Shown piece after piece: positions 34,733 to 47,141 of a stretch of DNA of 64,000 bases. The stretch lies in assembly GCF_910592395.1 (NCBI RefSeq), contig NC_088316.1, forward strand, positions 2,974,001 to 3,038,000. The letters are read 5' to 3'. Each line of letters begins with the position of its first letter. Within the stretch, counting starts at the first letter, position 1. Origin of the DNA: Lineus longissimus. Lineage: Eukaryota > Nemertea > Pilidiophora > Heteronemertea > Lineidae. The translations under genes were made by a program, and so were the position numbers. The notes beneath the pieces were generated by a model. It searched no databases, was not told the origin of the DNA, and saw only the letters and a program-made list of their open reading frames with translations.

Positions 34733-36335
34733 ATGAGTGACGAGTTACCTCGTGTAAAGTTTGAACAATTCATTTCAGATATGAGTGTTTTCCTGGAGAG
34801 AGTTTCCTGCGTTCTCTTTTTAGGACTTCTGTTAGGATCGTACCTGCCCCAGGGTACATCAACGAAGTATACACTGGATATGGCCACATCTTTGAAAGGT
34901 AAGTACAACACGAGGCCGCCTACTGCCAGGAAGTAATCACAAGGCAACGAGAGGCAATTAACGGGCACTACATGTATCAAGAAAAGCAACACTTAGGAAA
35001 AGCAAAGGTAATGTAAAAGTAAAAAAAGGCAATATGCATGGAGATGTTCAATGCAGCTATCTTTCATTGGCGATTATAATGGCAAATTCCAAATATAATG
35101 GCAAATTCCAAATTGAAATTATGCGCATGCCTGGCGTTTCGTTTCCTCAACCCCTATAATATATTTGGCCATTTGTATATGTATAAATGTATATATGCAT
35201 ATATATATACATGTAAAACTAACATAAATAATACATTGAAACTGATGAAGCAGCGATATAGTACGCATTGACAACATTTTGGATATACTTAGTTGAAGCA
35301 TCTCACACACTCACCGTAACTTCGAAACGATTCTTGAAGAGTAGCCGCTCTAATTTTAGAGTGGCATCTCACATTCAAATGGGGCAAAATGTTCGGCGGT
35401 GCTGTGTGGAGATTGGCATGTCTACTACAGAAAGATCATTTAAACTTTCTAAACTTCAGGTAATTTTTTATAAGGTGAGACACATATGAATATTTCAGGC
35501 ATTTGCTAAGAAACACAAGGTGTTGAAAACAGCCCTTTAAAGCGCCCCCAAAAATGACATTCTCCCTTCGGGTGTGTGGTCTTATGATGTACATCATGTA
35601 TATACATGTACATAATAGATTCAAAATGTCTTTCAGCATACCGGTTGACACAGTTCGATGTCATAGTGACAGATGAAGCGCCTCCCCCTGCGGTCATTAA
35701 TGATTGCACTTTCTGCTATCACCACGGTAGCACACCAATCCCTGGGAATATTGGGTTCTTCAGGAAATGCAGAAAACCCATCGCTGGGAATCATCTCACC
35801 ATCAGCAAAAAGGTCCCGTCGACGGAATACCTTACGCTGTGTGAGGTTCGTGTGTTCGGGCTTGTAAAACAAAGCCAAGCTGGTAAGTAGTGCCGCGATT
35901 TAATAGAGACTGAAAAATGTGCACAACGGCCAACGTCCCTGCAGGAAACCTCCTTGCACATGACCGGAACTATTTATCGACGTGGTTCAGGTGCTTTGAA
36001 GTATGGAACACATCATCAAGTTCTATGATTGGCTAACAATTAGGGAAAGTGGCGAATGCAAGAGTCATTTCATATCGGTGACGGCTATTCATTGATGATG
36101 ACATGCAACATTATCTCCCTTACAATTTCCAGTCGATGGACACAAGTTGACAAAGGAAATCCAAGTCCGGAGCCTGCTCGGGTGCTCAGTTCGGTGCTTG
36201 GAGATCGCTTCGCCGTGTATAGAGTACGATTACAACGAGGCGACAGGATTTTGCCGATTTGAAGCGCCCAAGGACGGGCAGATTTCTTGTTCTGCGTCAG
36301 AGTTTGAGGAATACCATTGGAATTCGAAACCTTAG
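34733..36335 (+). CDS. Lectin gene 6, exon 2 deleted
   Basis: Exons 34733-34898, 35637-35882 and 36133-36335 remain. A deletion near 35153 (ctcaacccc joined to tataatatatttggcc) removes all of exon 2 with its flanks. Because all introns are phase 1, splicing exon 1 to exon 3 still gives an open 204-residue product with signal peptide, the second half of the FTP fold and the PAN-like module. Half an FTP domain would probably not fold as a lectin, so this is either a pseudogene or a PAN-type derivative. The upstream acceptor is also lost. Confidence 0.6.
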
Positions 36336-38979
36336 GCAGTCGATCAGTGAATATCTAAGATTCTTTCCGGCACTTCACCATCATTATCTCCGAGCAATGC
36401 TCTGCTGTGATTGGTGCCGAAGCATTATTTGGATTTTTCGATTGGTCAATACAATATGACGTCATAAAAGTACTGTGACTGTTGTGAATGTTTGGTATAA
36501 GTTTGGGGAAAGAGTCTGATTACAGTAGACGTTGTCATTCGACTTGACTTTAACCCCGGAGAACCTTTCTGAACCAGTAGTTTTCAGACGAGCTGCACAG
36601 TCAGCGCTCCAAACTGAGGATTTCTGACCGTCCTCGATCATTTACTACCGAGTACGCGGTTTATGGCAAGTTGGAAAAAAAACCTGTATAAGGTATCCGA
36701 CGCCGATTGTGGGAATCGAACCAGGGACCACTCGACCGCTCCTCCAGAGTCTGAGCCACTAGTCCAAAGCCGCGATATCACGAATAGATTAGAAGCATTT
36801 TCGCCGGGATAGAAAAACTCTAGATGCCACTGGTATCTTACCTCCATGTTTTGAGTGTAGCCAGACTACCTGAAGAGGACCAATTGCAAAGTGTTGATTA
36901 TCTTTAGACTAACAAACGTCGTTGATAATAAAGAATAAATGCTTTTGTGAACCAATACGGTACATTTTACTATATCTTCTAATTGTTTCACTACTGACAA
37001 TCGAATGTAATTACCGTAGCCAAAGACAATATATATTAGTTTTTATATTTCAATCTTTATTGCCTGCTGAAGACAACATTAACAATGCCTGAAATGTCAA
37101 TTTCTCTTGCACATTTTACTGAGAAGGCGATCTCATGAATGAACCATTTGAAGCTTCTTTTACTTAGAGTCCTGTCTTGGTGCAGGATTTATATTTACCA
37201 GGACCTAGTAATAAGCGTGCGCATGTCGCCCCAATGGTACAACGCTACAACCGTGAGCTGTTGGGTAAGATTTACCCCTGGAGTAGAATATATAAATTGC
37301 CCCGGTCTTTAAATCACGCGCGTCTGTAACAACGAACGATATTGGAAATACCGTAGTTCTATATCCAACCAAGGAAGTAAAATAGTACTTCAATGATCCA
37401 ACATGCGGCGAGATCCTTCTGCAATGTTCCCCTGTCAGGTGAGATCTTCCCATGGGGGAAAATATGTCGCCCCGTAGTTAATCACCTTCAGTTCGGAATA
37501 AACGCATTCAACACGGCCATCAAATCTAAGTTTTATCTCGGTCCCAGGGATAAAGATGTGATGAGGATGAGGAGCGAGGAATCAATGTTTGCCTTCAATT
37601 AAATCTGATTATAGGCTTGTTATTCAGTCACCTTTTAGGAAAGAGAGCTTTGATTCTCGAAATATTGATGGGAAAGAGCCTCTATCGCGTGATGTGATGA
37701 GACGAGAGGCGCCTAGAGCGTGGTGCGGGCACGTGTCCGCTACTTGAATGCGTTTAGCATATGGCGTGTTGCATTTGCGGTATTCCCGGGGGCTTATTGC
37801 GTGGATTTTGGCGAGATAAGGGGGTCTATTCGCTACGCGGAGGTCACGCTCTAACCTCCGAAGAAACGCCCCCTATCACGCTTTTTTTGGGACAAGGATG
37901 CTCTGCAGATGTCATGGGGAGTGACCCACCCGGGCTGGTATCTTACCTCCAAGTTTTGAGTGTAGCCAGACTACCTGTAGAGGATCAATTGCAAAGTGTT
38001 GATTATCTATAAATCAATAAACGTAGTAAATGGAATAAATGCTTTTGTGTACCGATACCGTACATTTTACTATTATCTTCTACTTGTTTCACTATTGATA
38101 ATCGAATGTAATCACCGCAGCCACAGACAATATAGATTTGTTTTTATATTTCAATCTTTATTGTCTGCTGAAGCCAACAATTAACAATGCCTGAAATGTC
38201 AATTTCTCTTGCACATTTTACTGTGAAGGGCGATCTCCTGAATGAACCATTTGAAGCTTCCTTTAATTACAGTCCTTTCTTGGTGCAGGATTTATATTTA
38301 CAAGGACCTAGTAATAAGCGTGCGTATGTCGCCCCGTGGTACAACGCTACAACCGTGAGCTGTCAGGTAAGATTTACCCCTGGGGTAGAATATGTAAGTT
38401 GTCCCGGTCTTTAAATCACGTGTGTCTGTAATAACCAACGATCTTGGAAATGCCGTAGTTCTATATCCAAACAAGGAAGTAAAATAGTACCTCAGTGATC
38501 CAACATGCGGCGAGATCCTTCTGCAATGTTCCCCTGTCAGGTGAGATCTTCCCTTGCGGGTACAATATGGCGCCCCGTAGTTAATCACCTTCAGTTCGGA
38601 ATAAACGCATTCAACACGGCCAAGGTTCTGCTGATCTGTCACACATCAAATCTAAGTTTTATCTCGGTCCCAGGGATAAAGATGTGATGAGGATGAGGAG
38701 CGAGGAATCAATGTTTGCCCTTCAATTAAATCTGATTATAGGCTTGTTATTCAGTTACCCTTAAGGAAAGAGAGCTTTGGCGGGCAAGACGTTATGCTAT
38801 CATTGAGTTAGATCTGCATTATTTACGGCTCGATTGCGAGTCACGTGATCCTAGTACCACCAAGTACAAGTAGCTAAGTGATCTGCAGAGAAGCATTGAT
38901 TACACCAGTCTCGAAGACTGACATTTTTTTTCTTTGTAGATCCAGATATATGGTTGACTAACAACGCACCGCAGATCAG
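36336..38979. other. Intergenic part of unit 6 to 7, with two tandem 3' flank copies
   Basis: The first flank copy has an empty transposon site at 36830-36837 and an upstream segment ending near 37650. There a right half of the TIR transposon (37651-37934) begins, followed by a second flank copy with another small ORF (38187-38414) and the usual upstream segment. This looks like unequal recombination between units with and without the transposon. Confidence 0.6.
37651..37934. mobile_element. Right-end fragment of the TIR transposon
   Basis: It begins inside the element (tgattctcgaaatattgatggg) joined to array sequence (ggaaagagagctt), and ends with the normal right terminal repeat at cccggg followed by CTGGTATC at 37935-37942. 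The left terminal repeat is absent. Confidence 0.75.
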
Positions 38980-41243
38980 ATGAGTGACGAGTTACCTCGT
39001 GTAAAGTTTGAACAATTCATTTCAGATATGAGTGTTTTCCTGGAGAGAGTTTCCTGCGTTCTCTTTTTAGGACTTCTGTTACGATCATACCTGCCCCAGG
39101 GTACATCAACGAAGTATACACTGGATATGGCCACATCTTTGAAAGGTAAGTACAACACGTAGCAGCCTACCGCCAGGAAGTAATCACAAGGCAACGAGAG
39201 GCAGCTAACGGGCACTACATGTATCAAGAAAAGCAACATTTTGGAAAAGCAAAGGTAATGTAAAAGTAAAGAACAGGCAATATGCATGGATATGTTTAAT
39301 GCAGCTATCTTTTCATTTGCAATTATAATGGCAAATTCCAAATATAATGGAAAATTCCAAATTGAAATTACATGTATGCGCATGCCTGGCGTTTCGTTTC
39401 CTCAACCCCGCAATGTCTGGCCACGGGATGAGGCAAAGAATAGACAATCTGTGCTAAAAATATTAACTGCTTGGCAGGAGAATGGCACCCAGAAGTGATC
39501 TGCAGAGCAGCATTGATTACACCAGTCTCGAAGACTGACATTTTTTTAGGACTTCTGTTAGGATCATACCTGCGCCAGGGTACATCAACGAAGTATACAC
39601 TGGATACGGCCACATCTTTGAAAGGTAAGTACAACACGAAGCAGCCTACCGCCGGGAAGTAATCACAAGGCAACGAGAGGCAATCAACGGGCACTACATG
39701 TATCAAGAAAAGCAACACTTAGGATCAAGAAAAGCAAAGGTAATGTAAAAGTAAAGAAAAGGCAATATGCACGGCGATGTTTAATGCAGTTATCTTTTCA
39801 TCTATTTGATTGTTCATTTGGCAGACACGTGTATAAGAAACTGGCCTGACCTCGCACTGAAGAAACCATCACGGATCTCCTCACTGTGGACGAGTGAACA
39901 CGTAGCGGGCCTGGCGAACGATGGCAATACGAATGGGAACCTCCAATTCTGCGCCTGCACAGCCGATAATCAGTACACGGGCAGCTGGTGGACTGTCGAT
40001 CTTGGCGCCACCTACTGGGTGGTGGCGATAGAACTTTGGAACAGAGGAAATTACTGTAACTATAATATATTTGGCCATTTGTATATGAATACTAGTATAT
40101 ATATATTCATATTCATGTAAAACTAACATAAATAATACATTGGAAACTGATTAAGCGGCGATATAGTACGCATTGTGACAACAATTTGGATATACTTAGT
40201 TGAAGCATCTCACACAATCACCGTCAGTTCGAAACGATTCTTGAAGAGAGTAGCCGCTCTAATTTTAGAGTGGCATCTCACATTCAAATGGGGCAAAATG
40301 TTTGGCGCTGCAATGTGGAGATCGGCATGCCTACTACAGAAAGATCATTAAAACTTTCTATAATTCAGGTATTTTTTGATAAGGTGAGACACATATGAAT
40401 ATTTTAGGCATTAGCTTAGAAACACAAGGTGTTGAAAATAGCCCTTTAATAGCGCCTCCCAAAAATAACGTTCTCCCTTCGGGTGTATGATCTCATGATG
40501 TACATCATGTATATACATGTACATAATAGATTCAAAATGTCTTTCAGCATACCGGTTGGCACAGTTCGATGTCATAGTGACCGATGTAGCGCCTCCCCCT
40601 GCGGTCATTAGTGATGTCACTCTCTGCTATCACCACGGTAGCACAACAATCCCTGGGAATATTGGGTTCTTCAGGAAATGCAGAAAACTCATCGCTGGGA
40701 GGCATGTGACCATCAGCAAGAAGGTCCCGTCGACGGAACACCTTGCGCTGTGTGAGGTTCGAGTGTTCGGGTTTGAAACACAAAGCAAAGCTGGTGAGTA
40801 GTACCGCGATTTAATAGAGTCTAAGAATGTGCACAACGACACATCCAACCTCCCTGCACGCAACCTCCTTGCACATGACCGGAACTATTTATCGACGTCG
40901 TCCCGCTGCTTTGAAGAATCCAACACCCTTCAAGTTCTATGATTGGCTAACAATTTAGGAAAGTGGCGAATGCCAGAGTCATTTCATATCGGTGACGGCT
41001 ATTCATTGATGACATCATGCAATATTATCTCCCTTTGCAGTCAATGACAACAAGTTGACCATAGAAATCCATGTCCGGAGCCTGCTTGGGTGCTCGGTTC
41101 GTTGCTTGGAGATCGCTTCGCCATGTATAGAGTACGATTACAACGAGGGGACAGGACTTTGTCGATTTGAAGCGCCAATGAACGGGCAGGTTTCTTGTTC
41201 TGCGTCAGAGTCTGAGGAATACCATTGGAATCCGAAACCGTAG
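38980..41243 (+). CDS. Lectin gene 7, intact, with a partial second copy of exon 1
   Basis: Exons 38980-39145, 39825-40055, 40548-40793 and 41041-41243 total 846 bases, 281 residues, open. Exon 2 ends with the gtaact donor and lacks the Cys pair. Intron 1 contains a second, 5'-deleted exon 1 (GACTTCTGTTAGGATC to the donor at 39624). It arose by joining the T-run of the upstream acceptor region to the T-run inside exon 1. The join tttttttag could act as an acceptor, but using it would drop the start codon. Gene 7 is the closest relative of gene 5. Confidence 0.75.
39497..39624 (+). pseudogene. Partial duplicate of lectin exon 1 with T-run deletion
   Basis: The segment tgatctgcagagcagcattg to gacattttttt is array upstream sequence, then directly ggacttctgttaggatcat from inside exon 1, ending AAAG before gtaagt. 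About 150 bp between the two T-runs are missing. No start codon remains. Confidence 0.75.
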
Positions 41244-41789
41244 GCAGTCGATCAGTGAATATCTAAGATTCTTTCTGGCAATTCACCATCATTATCTTCG
41301 AGCACTGCTCTGCTGTGATTGGTGCAGAAGCATTATTTGTGTCATTTGATTGGTCAATAGAATATGACATCATAAAAGTACTGTGACTGTTGTGACTGTT
41401 TGGTGTTAGTTTGGGGAAAAGGTCTGATTTCAGTAGACGTTGTCATTCAACTTGACTTTGACCCCGGTGAACCTTCCAGTAGTTTTCAGATGAGCTGCAC
41501 AGTCAGCGCTTAAACCTGAGAATTTCATGTTTCTTTCTGATCTGTCACGCATCAAATCTGCGTACCATCTCGGGCCCAGTGATAAAAACGTGATGAAGAT
41601 GAGCAGCGGGCAATCAATGTTTGCCCTCGAGTTAGATCTGATTAGGCTTGTTATTGAGTTACAACTTGTCGCAATGTTGACCAAAGATGGCCATATCGTA
41701 TGTGAGCCCACTGAAAGACGTCCAAAAAACTCTACACGCAGAACCCATCCACACTATTAACCCTTTAGATACGATATATTTGGCGGGCA
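41244..41789. other. Left flank of virus-like block copy 2
   Basis: It has the same deletion join as at 29490 (aatttcatgtttctttctgatc), showing units 5 and 7 are copies of one rearranged ancestor. Unit sequence ends after ggcgggca at about 41789. Confidence 0.6.
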
Positions 41790-41866
41790 TCACAGTAATA
41801 CAATGATGCAATCCAGGAATGGCAGAAGCCAGAATCCAGGGAAAACAATGCGTTTTGCCTTGAATC

Positions 41867-42989
41867 ATGCCTAAAGTTCAACCCCAGGAAACCATTGGTC
41901 AATGGTTTGCTACCACTGGTTGTGGGAGTTCAATAGACAACCATTTGAACCACAGTGATCATTTGATTAGGTCAATTTACAGGTTTCATGCTGACTATCA
42001 AATGTTAAAGATATTCAAAAGAACGATTAGAGCGATAAGAACGATTAAAGGACTAATTGAACCTGATCCAGCGGCACCCACTACATCAGCACCTATGGAA
42101 GGTAGTAGAAGTGTAACCAACCTCAGTTAGTAGCAAGTGAAACACAGACACTCATTGATGAGGTAAACATTTCACCAAAACCCATAGATAGGTTGATAGA
42201 CGCAACTGATGATGAAATCAAATCACTAGGTTTCACAGAATGTGCATTTAGGGAACTTAGAGGGTTAAGAAAGGCTGGTGATGATCTTGCTACAGTAAAA
42301 ATGCAAAAGGACAGGCAGATTGAGGAACTAGAGAAAAAGCTTGAAAATCTACAAAGAGACTATGTAAACTCGGTCGAAGAAGATGTTGGAGAAAGGACGA
42401 GTTGAGAAAGGAAATAGATGAACTAGAAGACAAAATGTATAAGGAAAAGGCAAAGGTCTGGAGGATAGACAATGATAGGGAGTCACAAACCCGTAGGATG
42501 AAACGCTTGATCACTGATGCTTTGAAGAAACCAGACTCAAGGATTCCACTAAAGGATAGAATAAGGTTGCTTTTTAAGATGCATGGTCTAACTATTAGTG
42601 CAATAGTAACAGCTGTAATTATGTTTTTCACAACTCTAGGTCTTAGTATTAGTAGTGTTCTGAAAGCTGTCACTAAACCTACACCACCAGGACCTACACC
42701 ACCAACACCGCCAAAACCAGAACCATCAATACCAGATAAAGTAAAAGAAGGACTCAAGAAGTTTGGTGAATGGTTGAAAGACCTGGCCAAGAAATCAGTA
42801 GCAGCTTTACCTGGAATAATCGGCTCTATTGTCTCATTCCTATTGAAATCAGTGGCTGCTGTTGTTGGTTTTCTGGCTGAATACATGATCACAGCACTTA
42901 TTATTATTGTTAGCTCAATAATCTATGGTTTAATGGGGGGAGTTAAAGCAGTAAAGTCGAGCCATGCTCTCAGGACAAAGTCGAGCTAA
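41867..42989 (+). pseudogene. Block gene A, copy 2: coiled-coil and membrane protein, broken
   Basis: Three frames: 41867-42130, 42193-42405 and 42402-42989. Two bases are missing near 42116 compared with copy 1. The third frame keeps the full C-terminal half: a basic helical region, a hydrophobic segment (TISAIVTAVIMFFTTLGLSI), a Pro-rich linker (TPPGPTPPTPPKPEPS) and a long hydrophobic hairpin (IIGSIVSFLLKSVAAVVGFL, then ITALIIIVSSIIYGLMGG). This layout suggests a membrane-active virion or assembly protein, inferred only. Confidence 0.55.
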
Positions 42990-43105
42990 GCTCTCAGGGC
43001 AAAGTCCAAGTCCAAGTCCGAGTCCTAGTCACTTAAATGGTACTAGTAAGAAGTAATATTGAATTTTACCAATAAATATTGAATTTTACATTAATAATAA
43101 ATAGA

Positions 43106-44514
43106 ATGGCAACAGGATATTTACTAAACACTGATAGAGCACATAGGATTCCACTTGGATTGAAGGCTGACAGGCAGCATCAAATTATCACTCATAATCC
43201 CTCAACTGCTAATCCAAAAGAAACACTGTGCATTAAGATACCGGCATTGAGGGAGAACACATTCTTTGTACCGAAATCTCTTTATCTGTCTGCTGATGTC
43301 ACCATTTCCGGTGATTCCAAAAACAGTGTGGTCAACAACCTCGGTAGAAACCTCGACTCCAAAATGATGATTAAGTGGGGAACAGAACAGTTTGACCTCG
43401 ACGAATATAGTCATTATTCTACATTCAAGGACCTATGGTTAACAGAGGGGGAAAGAGACGACAGGGTGTTTCAGGGTGATTCCAAAAACAGTTTGGTCAA
43501 CAATCTCGGTAGAAACCTCAACCTCAACTCCAAAATGATAATTAAGTGGGGAACAGAACAGATATTTGACCTCGACGAATACAGTCATTATTCTACATTC
43601 AAGGACTTGTGGTTAACAGAGGAGGAAAGAGACGACAGGGTGTTTCAAGGTATCCAGTCAGAGAACCTCAGGAATTTAAGATCAGGAGTAGCTGAAGCTA
43701 ATGTCACTGGTGAAACTAGTGATGAAAAGACACTTAAGAAAGTGTTTGGTAGCAAATACAAGGTACCACTAGAGTTCGAGCTATTCCATAACCATGCTCC
43801 ATTTTACAAGTTTCCGATTCAAGAGGACGTTATCATTGAAATCACACTAGCACCAAAGGAGGAGATCATTGTCACTACGACTACAGCTAACATGAACTAC
43901 AAACTTGAAAACATCTGTTTTGAATACGACACAGTAACTCACAAGATGATAGCCAGTCAACTGAGTATCAGGTACAACTCTGGCTTCTCAATCTTTTACG
44001 ATTGGGTAGACCATTTCAAGACAGTCAATGTTACTTTCAATGAAACGTTAATCAACGAGAACATAAATTTTCCAAGAATGTCAATTAAAGGCATATTGCT
44101 TCTATTCGTGTCTGATTATGTCGATGGATCTAGAATTTCTGAGATGTTCGAAAACTCCGATATCACTAAAGTACAGATAACAATAGAGGGTGTTTCTAAT
44201 CAAGTGTTCCAGAAGGAATGAGAATGATGGATCAATGGGAGGAGATCAAGAAGCATTTCATGTCTGAGGATTTGAAGAAAACTAATGACTGTTACATGAC
44301 AATGGAGAAGTATTACGGCGACTCGAATCACTACGGGTTGTGGTTGGACCTGAGAACCACAGAAGACAATCGTCTACATGGTTCTGGTGAGAGACTTCAG
44401 AACACAAAGGATGGAATCCAGTTGTATCTTACAAAGAAATCTGGTAAGGGACCATACAAAATGCACATATTCGTGGTTTCTGATGCTCAGGTGAATATCA
44501 GTAACTACAAATAG
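43106..44514 (+). pseudogene. Block gene B, copy 2: candidate major capsid protein, frameshifted
   Basis: Main frame 43106-44221 (371 residues), continued by the overlapping frame 44218-44514, as in copy 1. The internal tandem duplication is at 43310-43474 and 43475-43648; the first copy has lost one codon (EQF for EQIF). The near identity of a 1.4-kb frame between copies, with few substitutions and the only indel in frame, reflects recent duplication; it does not by itself show selection. Confidence 0.5.
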
Positions 44515-45618
44515 CATCTTTACAGCATTAGAGATACGCTCTTAGCAACAAAGTTGTATTAGATTCGAAGTTTACTAGTGATTTTCTAAGTAATTACATG
44601 GAAACACCAGGAAAGAAAGATATTTTCAACACACTATATCAAAGTTTACTATTGGCAACAACAACAATTGGTTATTTGTTCATTGTTTTTTCTAAGTCAT
44701 TTCCAATAACAAAAACCTCTGTACGGCGGACACTTCTCTATTCCGAATTGCGGACAGGGCGATAGCCAATTTTTGGTCCAATTCCCTCCCAATTACGGCG
44801 GGACAGTAGGCAAAAGCAATGGTTTCCCGCGTGCGCTTGGAGAGTCAAGTTGGCCTAGGCCCGACAGGTGTGATATTTGCGTAATTAATCAACGTAATTA
44901 CCCCATGGCATTGTGTTTTTGTATCCTAATTAAGCCGCAGCATTTGTTTACTCATCTTTTCAACTGATCACATAAGCCTATTGTGTCAACGGACACTCAT
45001 AAATCCACGCGGTTTTGTCAGTGTTGCGGCGAATATGCGTTAGTAGAGAAATCAGAAAAAATCAATTATTAATCAAAGGTGGCTGATGGACAGAAATTAT
45101 GGCGAGATTTTGCAATAAAAGGGGCTCCTTTTACTAGAGAGATTATTCCCGCTCTGAGTTCCAAAGTAGCTCACATCATTCAACGCAACTACCGATCACA
45201 AGCAAATACCGATCAGCCAACAGGTTTAAAGTTTCTACGCTAGATGTCGACACAGAGAAAACCAAGACCTGCAAGGCGGGAACTTCAAATCCACCTATCG
45301 GACGATTTGGCATAACCTCTCTATTGCGGACACCTCTCTATTGCGGACACCTGGGCCCAGTCCCATGGGTGTCCGCAATAGAGAGGTTGTACTGTAATTA
45401 CATGGAAACACCAGGAAAGAAAGATATTTTCAACACACTGTATCAAAGTTCACTATTGGCAACAACAACAATTGGTTACTCTATGATACCAAGTGGTTCT
45501 TGAGAATTAACATAGGTTCACCAAGTAATGCTAGCTTAGAGGAAATATTCAAATTGGGTGGAACTGTAGCTGTTAGTAATGGCACATTAGAGTACCTTTA
45601 CAGTCAATGAATATTACC
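44515..45618 (+). pseudogene. Block gene C, copy 2: remnant split by a transposon
   Basis: Same fragments as in copy 1. The left flanking repeat is complete here (METPGKKDIFNT continuing to about 44675), so the flanking direct repeat is about 85 bp on each side of the pogo-like element. The right part reads RINIGSPSNASLEEIFKLGG and ends at the same TGA. Confidence 0.45.
44713..45395. mobile_element. pogo/Tigger-like non-autonomous element in block copy 2
   Basis: Sister of the element at 32303, with the same ends, the same 20-bp inverted repeat and nearly identical interior. It was therefore inserted before the block was duplicated. Confidence 0.7.
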
Positions 45619-45653
45619 CAGAAACATAATGAAGTAAATATCTACTTAACTAA

Positions 45654-46321
45654 ATGAAAACTGTAATCAACATAGAATCTAGTGATTACCCAGAACAGAG
45701 TTCTAGTGATTTAACAGTCAATCTTAACACTGAAATTCAGGATGCATCACCTTGACTTTTGCAGTAATACCTTGTACATTCTACAATATCAGTGAACCAA
45801 GGAAGAATAAGAAATAAAGATTGGGGGGGGGGGGGGGGTTGACAGAGATTATGATACCCGATGGTCTCTATGATTTAGAAAGTTTTTCAAAAATGTTTGC
45901 AGATAATTTTAAAGAAAATAATTTAAGTAGAAGTGCTGTTAAATCGAATGTAGAAGTACCTACTAGTAAGGCCATCTCACACTTCCTGAAGAGAAAAAAT
46001 GAGCAGTATTATCAGATTATGTTCATGGGTAAAAGTAGTGATTTATTTGGCTTAAAATCAGAATGGCCTTTTCCTTTAGGCAATGAAGAGCAGGATGAAG
46101 TTGTAAGTGAGAGTCCCATCTATTTTAGACCCATGAACTATTTTGTGTTTCACTGTGACATAACAAATTCTACTAATGTATTCAGTAACGGTGAAACATC
46201 AGATGTGCTAGCCACGAGACCAATAAAGGAAGCTAATTTTGGAGCTTTAATAGCATATTCCTTTGACAAACCAATAGAAATACCATGTAATCCAAGATTC
46301 AATAAGCTGAATATCCGCTGA
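45654..46321 (+). pseudogene. Block gene D, copy 2: candidate minor structural protein, broken
   Basis: N-terminal piece 45654-45755 ends at the same TGA as in copy 1. The rest (to 46321) follows a G-run that is one to two bases longer than in copy 1, which alters how far the frame is open to the left. Few substitutions separate the copies. Confidence 0.4.
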
Positions 46322-46408
46322 GCTGATGAAAAAGGTGACATTATCGATCTTAATTGTTTTGACGTACAGTACCAAGTGATTATTTATCATTAAATTCACT
46401 AAAATTAA

Positions 46409-46600
46409 ATGGCAGGTATCGTTAGGATGCTTGGATCTGCAGTGATAAACGCAGTAACATTCACAGGATCTGGTTACCTTTTCAAAGCACTAGACAAGAA
46501 CGGCTACGCAGCTGAAATTAAAAGACATAATAGGGCTCAGGAAGAGTTACAGAAGGCAATGAAGAGAGAAAACAAGGCTGCTATTGATTTTAAAATACTG
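46409..46600 (+). pseudogene. Block gene E, copy 2: small protein, truncated at the block edge
   Basis: The ATG is intact: MAGIVRMLGSAVINAVTFTG. Reading leaves the conserved part after AAIDF near 46591 and continues into unrelated sequence. The length of the complete protein is unknown. Confidence 0.4.
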
Positions 46601-46740
46601 ATTTTGCCTTCGCGATTTTTTTTTCACCTCACTGTCAGCACCATCTGCCACAGTCATCTGCGTCGCCCAGAGGGGACATATCAGTCTTGTCATTACCACC
46701 GCAAGATTAGTCAAGACTGCCAATGCTCAAAGTGAACCAA

Positions 46741-47141
46741 TCTCCGGGAAAGAGCCGTCGCGGGAGGCAAACCTTTTTATAAAGCGAGTATGTTATACAT
46801 TATGTTTGACTTGATAAACAGGAGGTGTTATTCGGTCATTTGGCGGAGAACGAAGCGCAGATGAGGCTACGACTTGAAAGTCGTTGATGAGGTCCAATAA
46901 CCCGAGTAACTCTCCGCGTTCGCCAAATTCCTGCGTGTCCTCCAGACGCTTTCGGAGTTCTTCAGGTGATATAGGAATGACCGAACGAACCTGATTTATT
47001 TCATAGCCATTCAACGTTTTCATCAATATGTTATACCACCAAGTACAAGCAGCTTGTGCCTCATCTGCAGAGAAGCATTGATTACACCAGTCTCGAGGAC
47101 TGACTAGATATATGGTTGACTAACAACGCACCGCAGATCAG
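46741..47141. other. Right flank of block copy 2
   Basis: Matches 34339-34732, including the minus-strand open frame at 46793-47026 and the shortened join gactgactagatatatgg that lacks the usual acceptor. Confidence 0.55.

Larger units (their letters stand above)
41790..46740 (+). mobile_element. Virus-like structural-gene block, copy 2
   Basis: About 4.95 kb, very close in sequence to copy 1 and in the same unit position. It keeps 344 bp of gene A and about 36 bp next to the pogo-like element that copy 1 lost. Old lesions (gene A second break, gene B duplication and shift, gene C split, gene D stop) are shared. Edges: after ggcgggca and before aagagccgtcgcggg. No TIRs, integrase or polymerase are seen. 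Confidence 0.6.

Noticed and set aside
29753-46740. A complete active Polinton or virus
   Set aside because: No polymerase, integrase, ATPase, protease or terminal repeats are seen, and the structural genes are broken.
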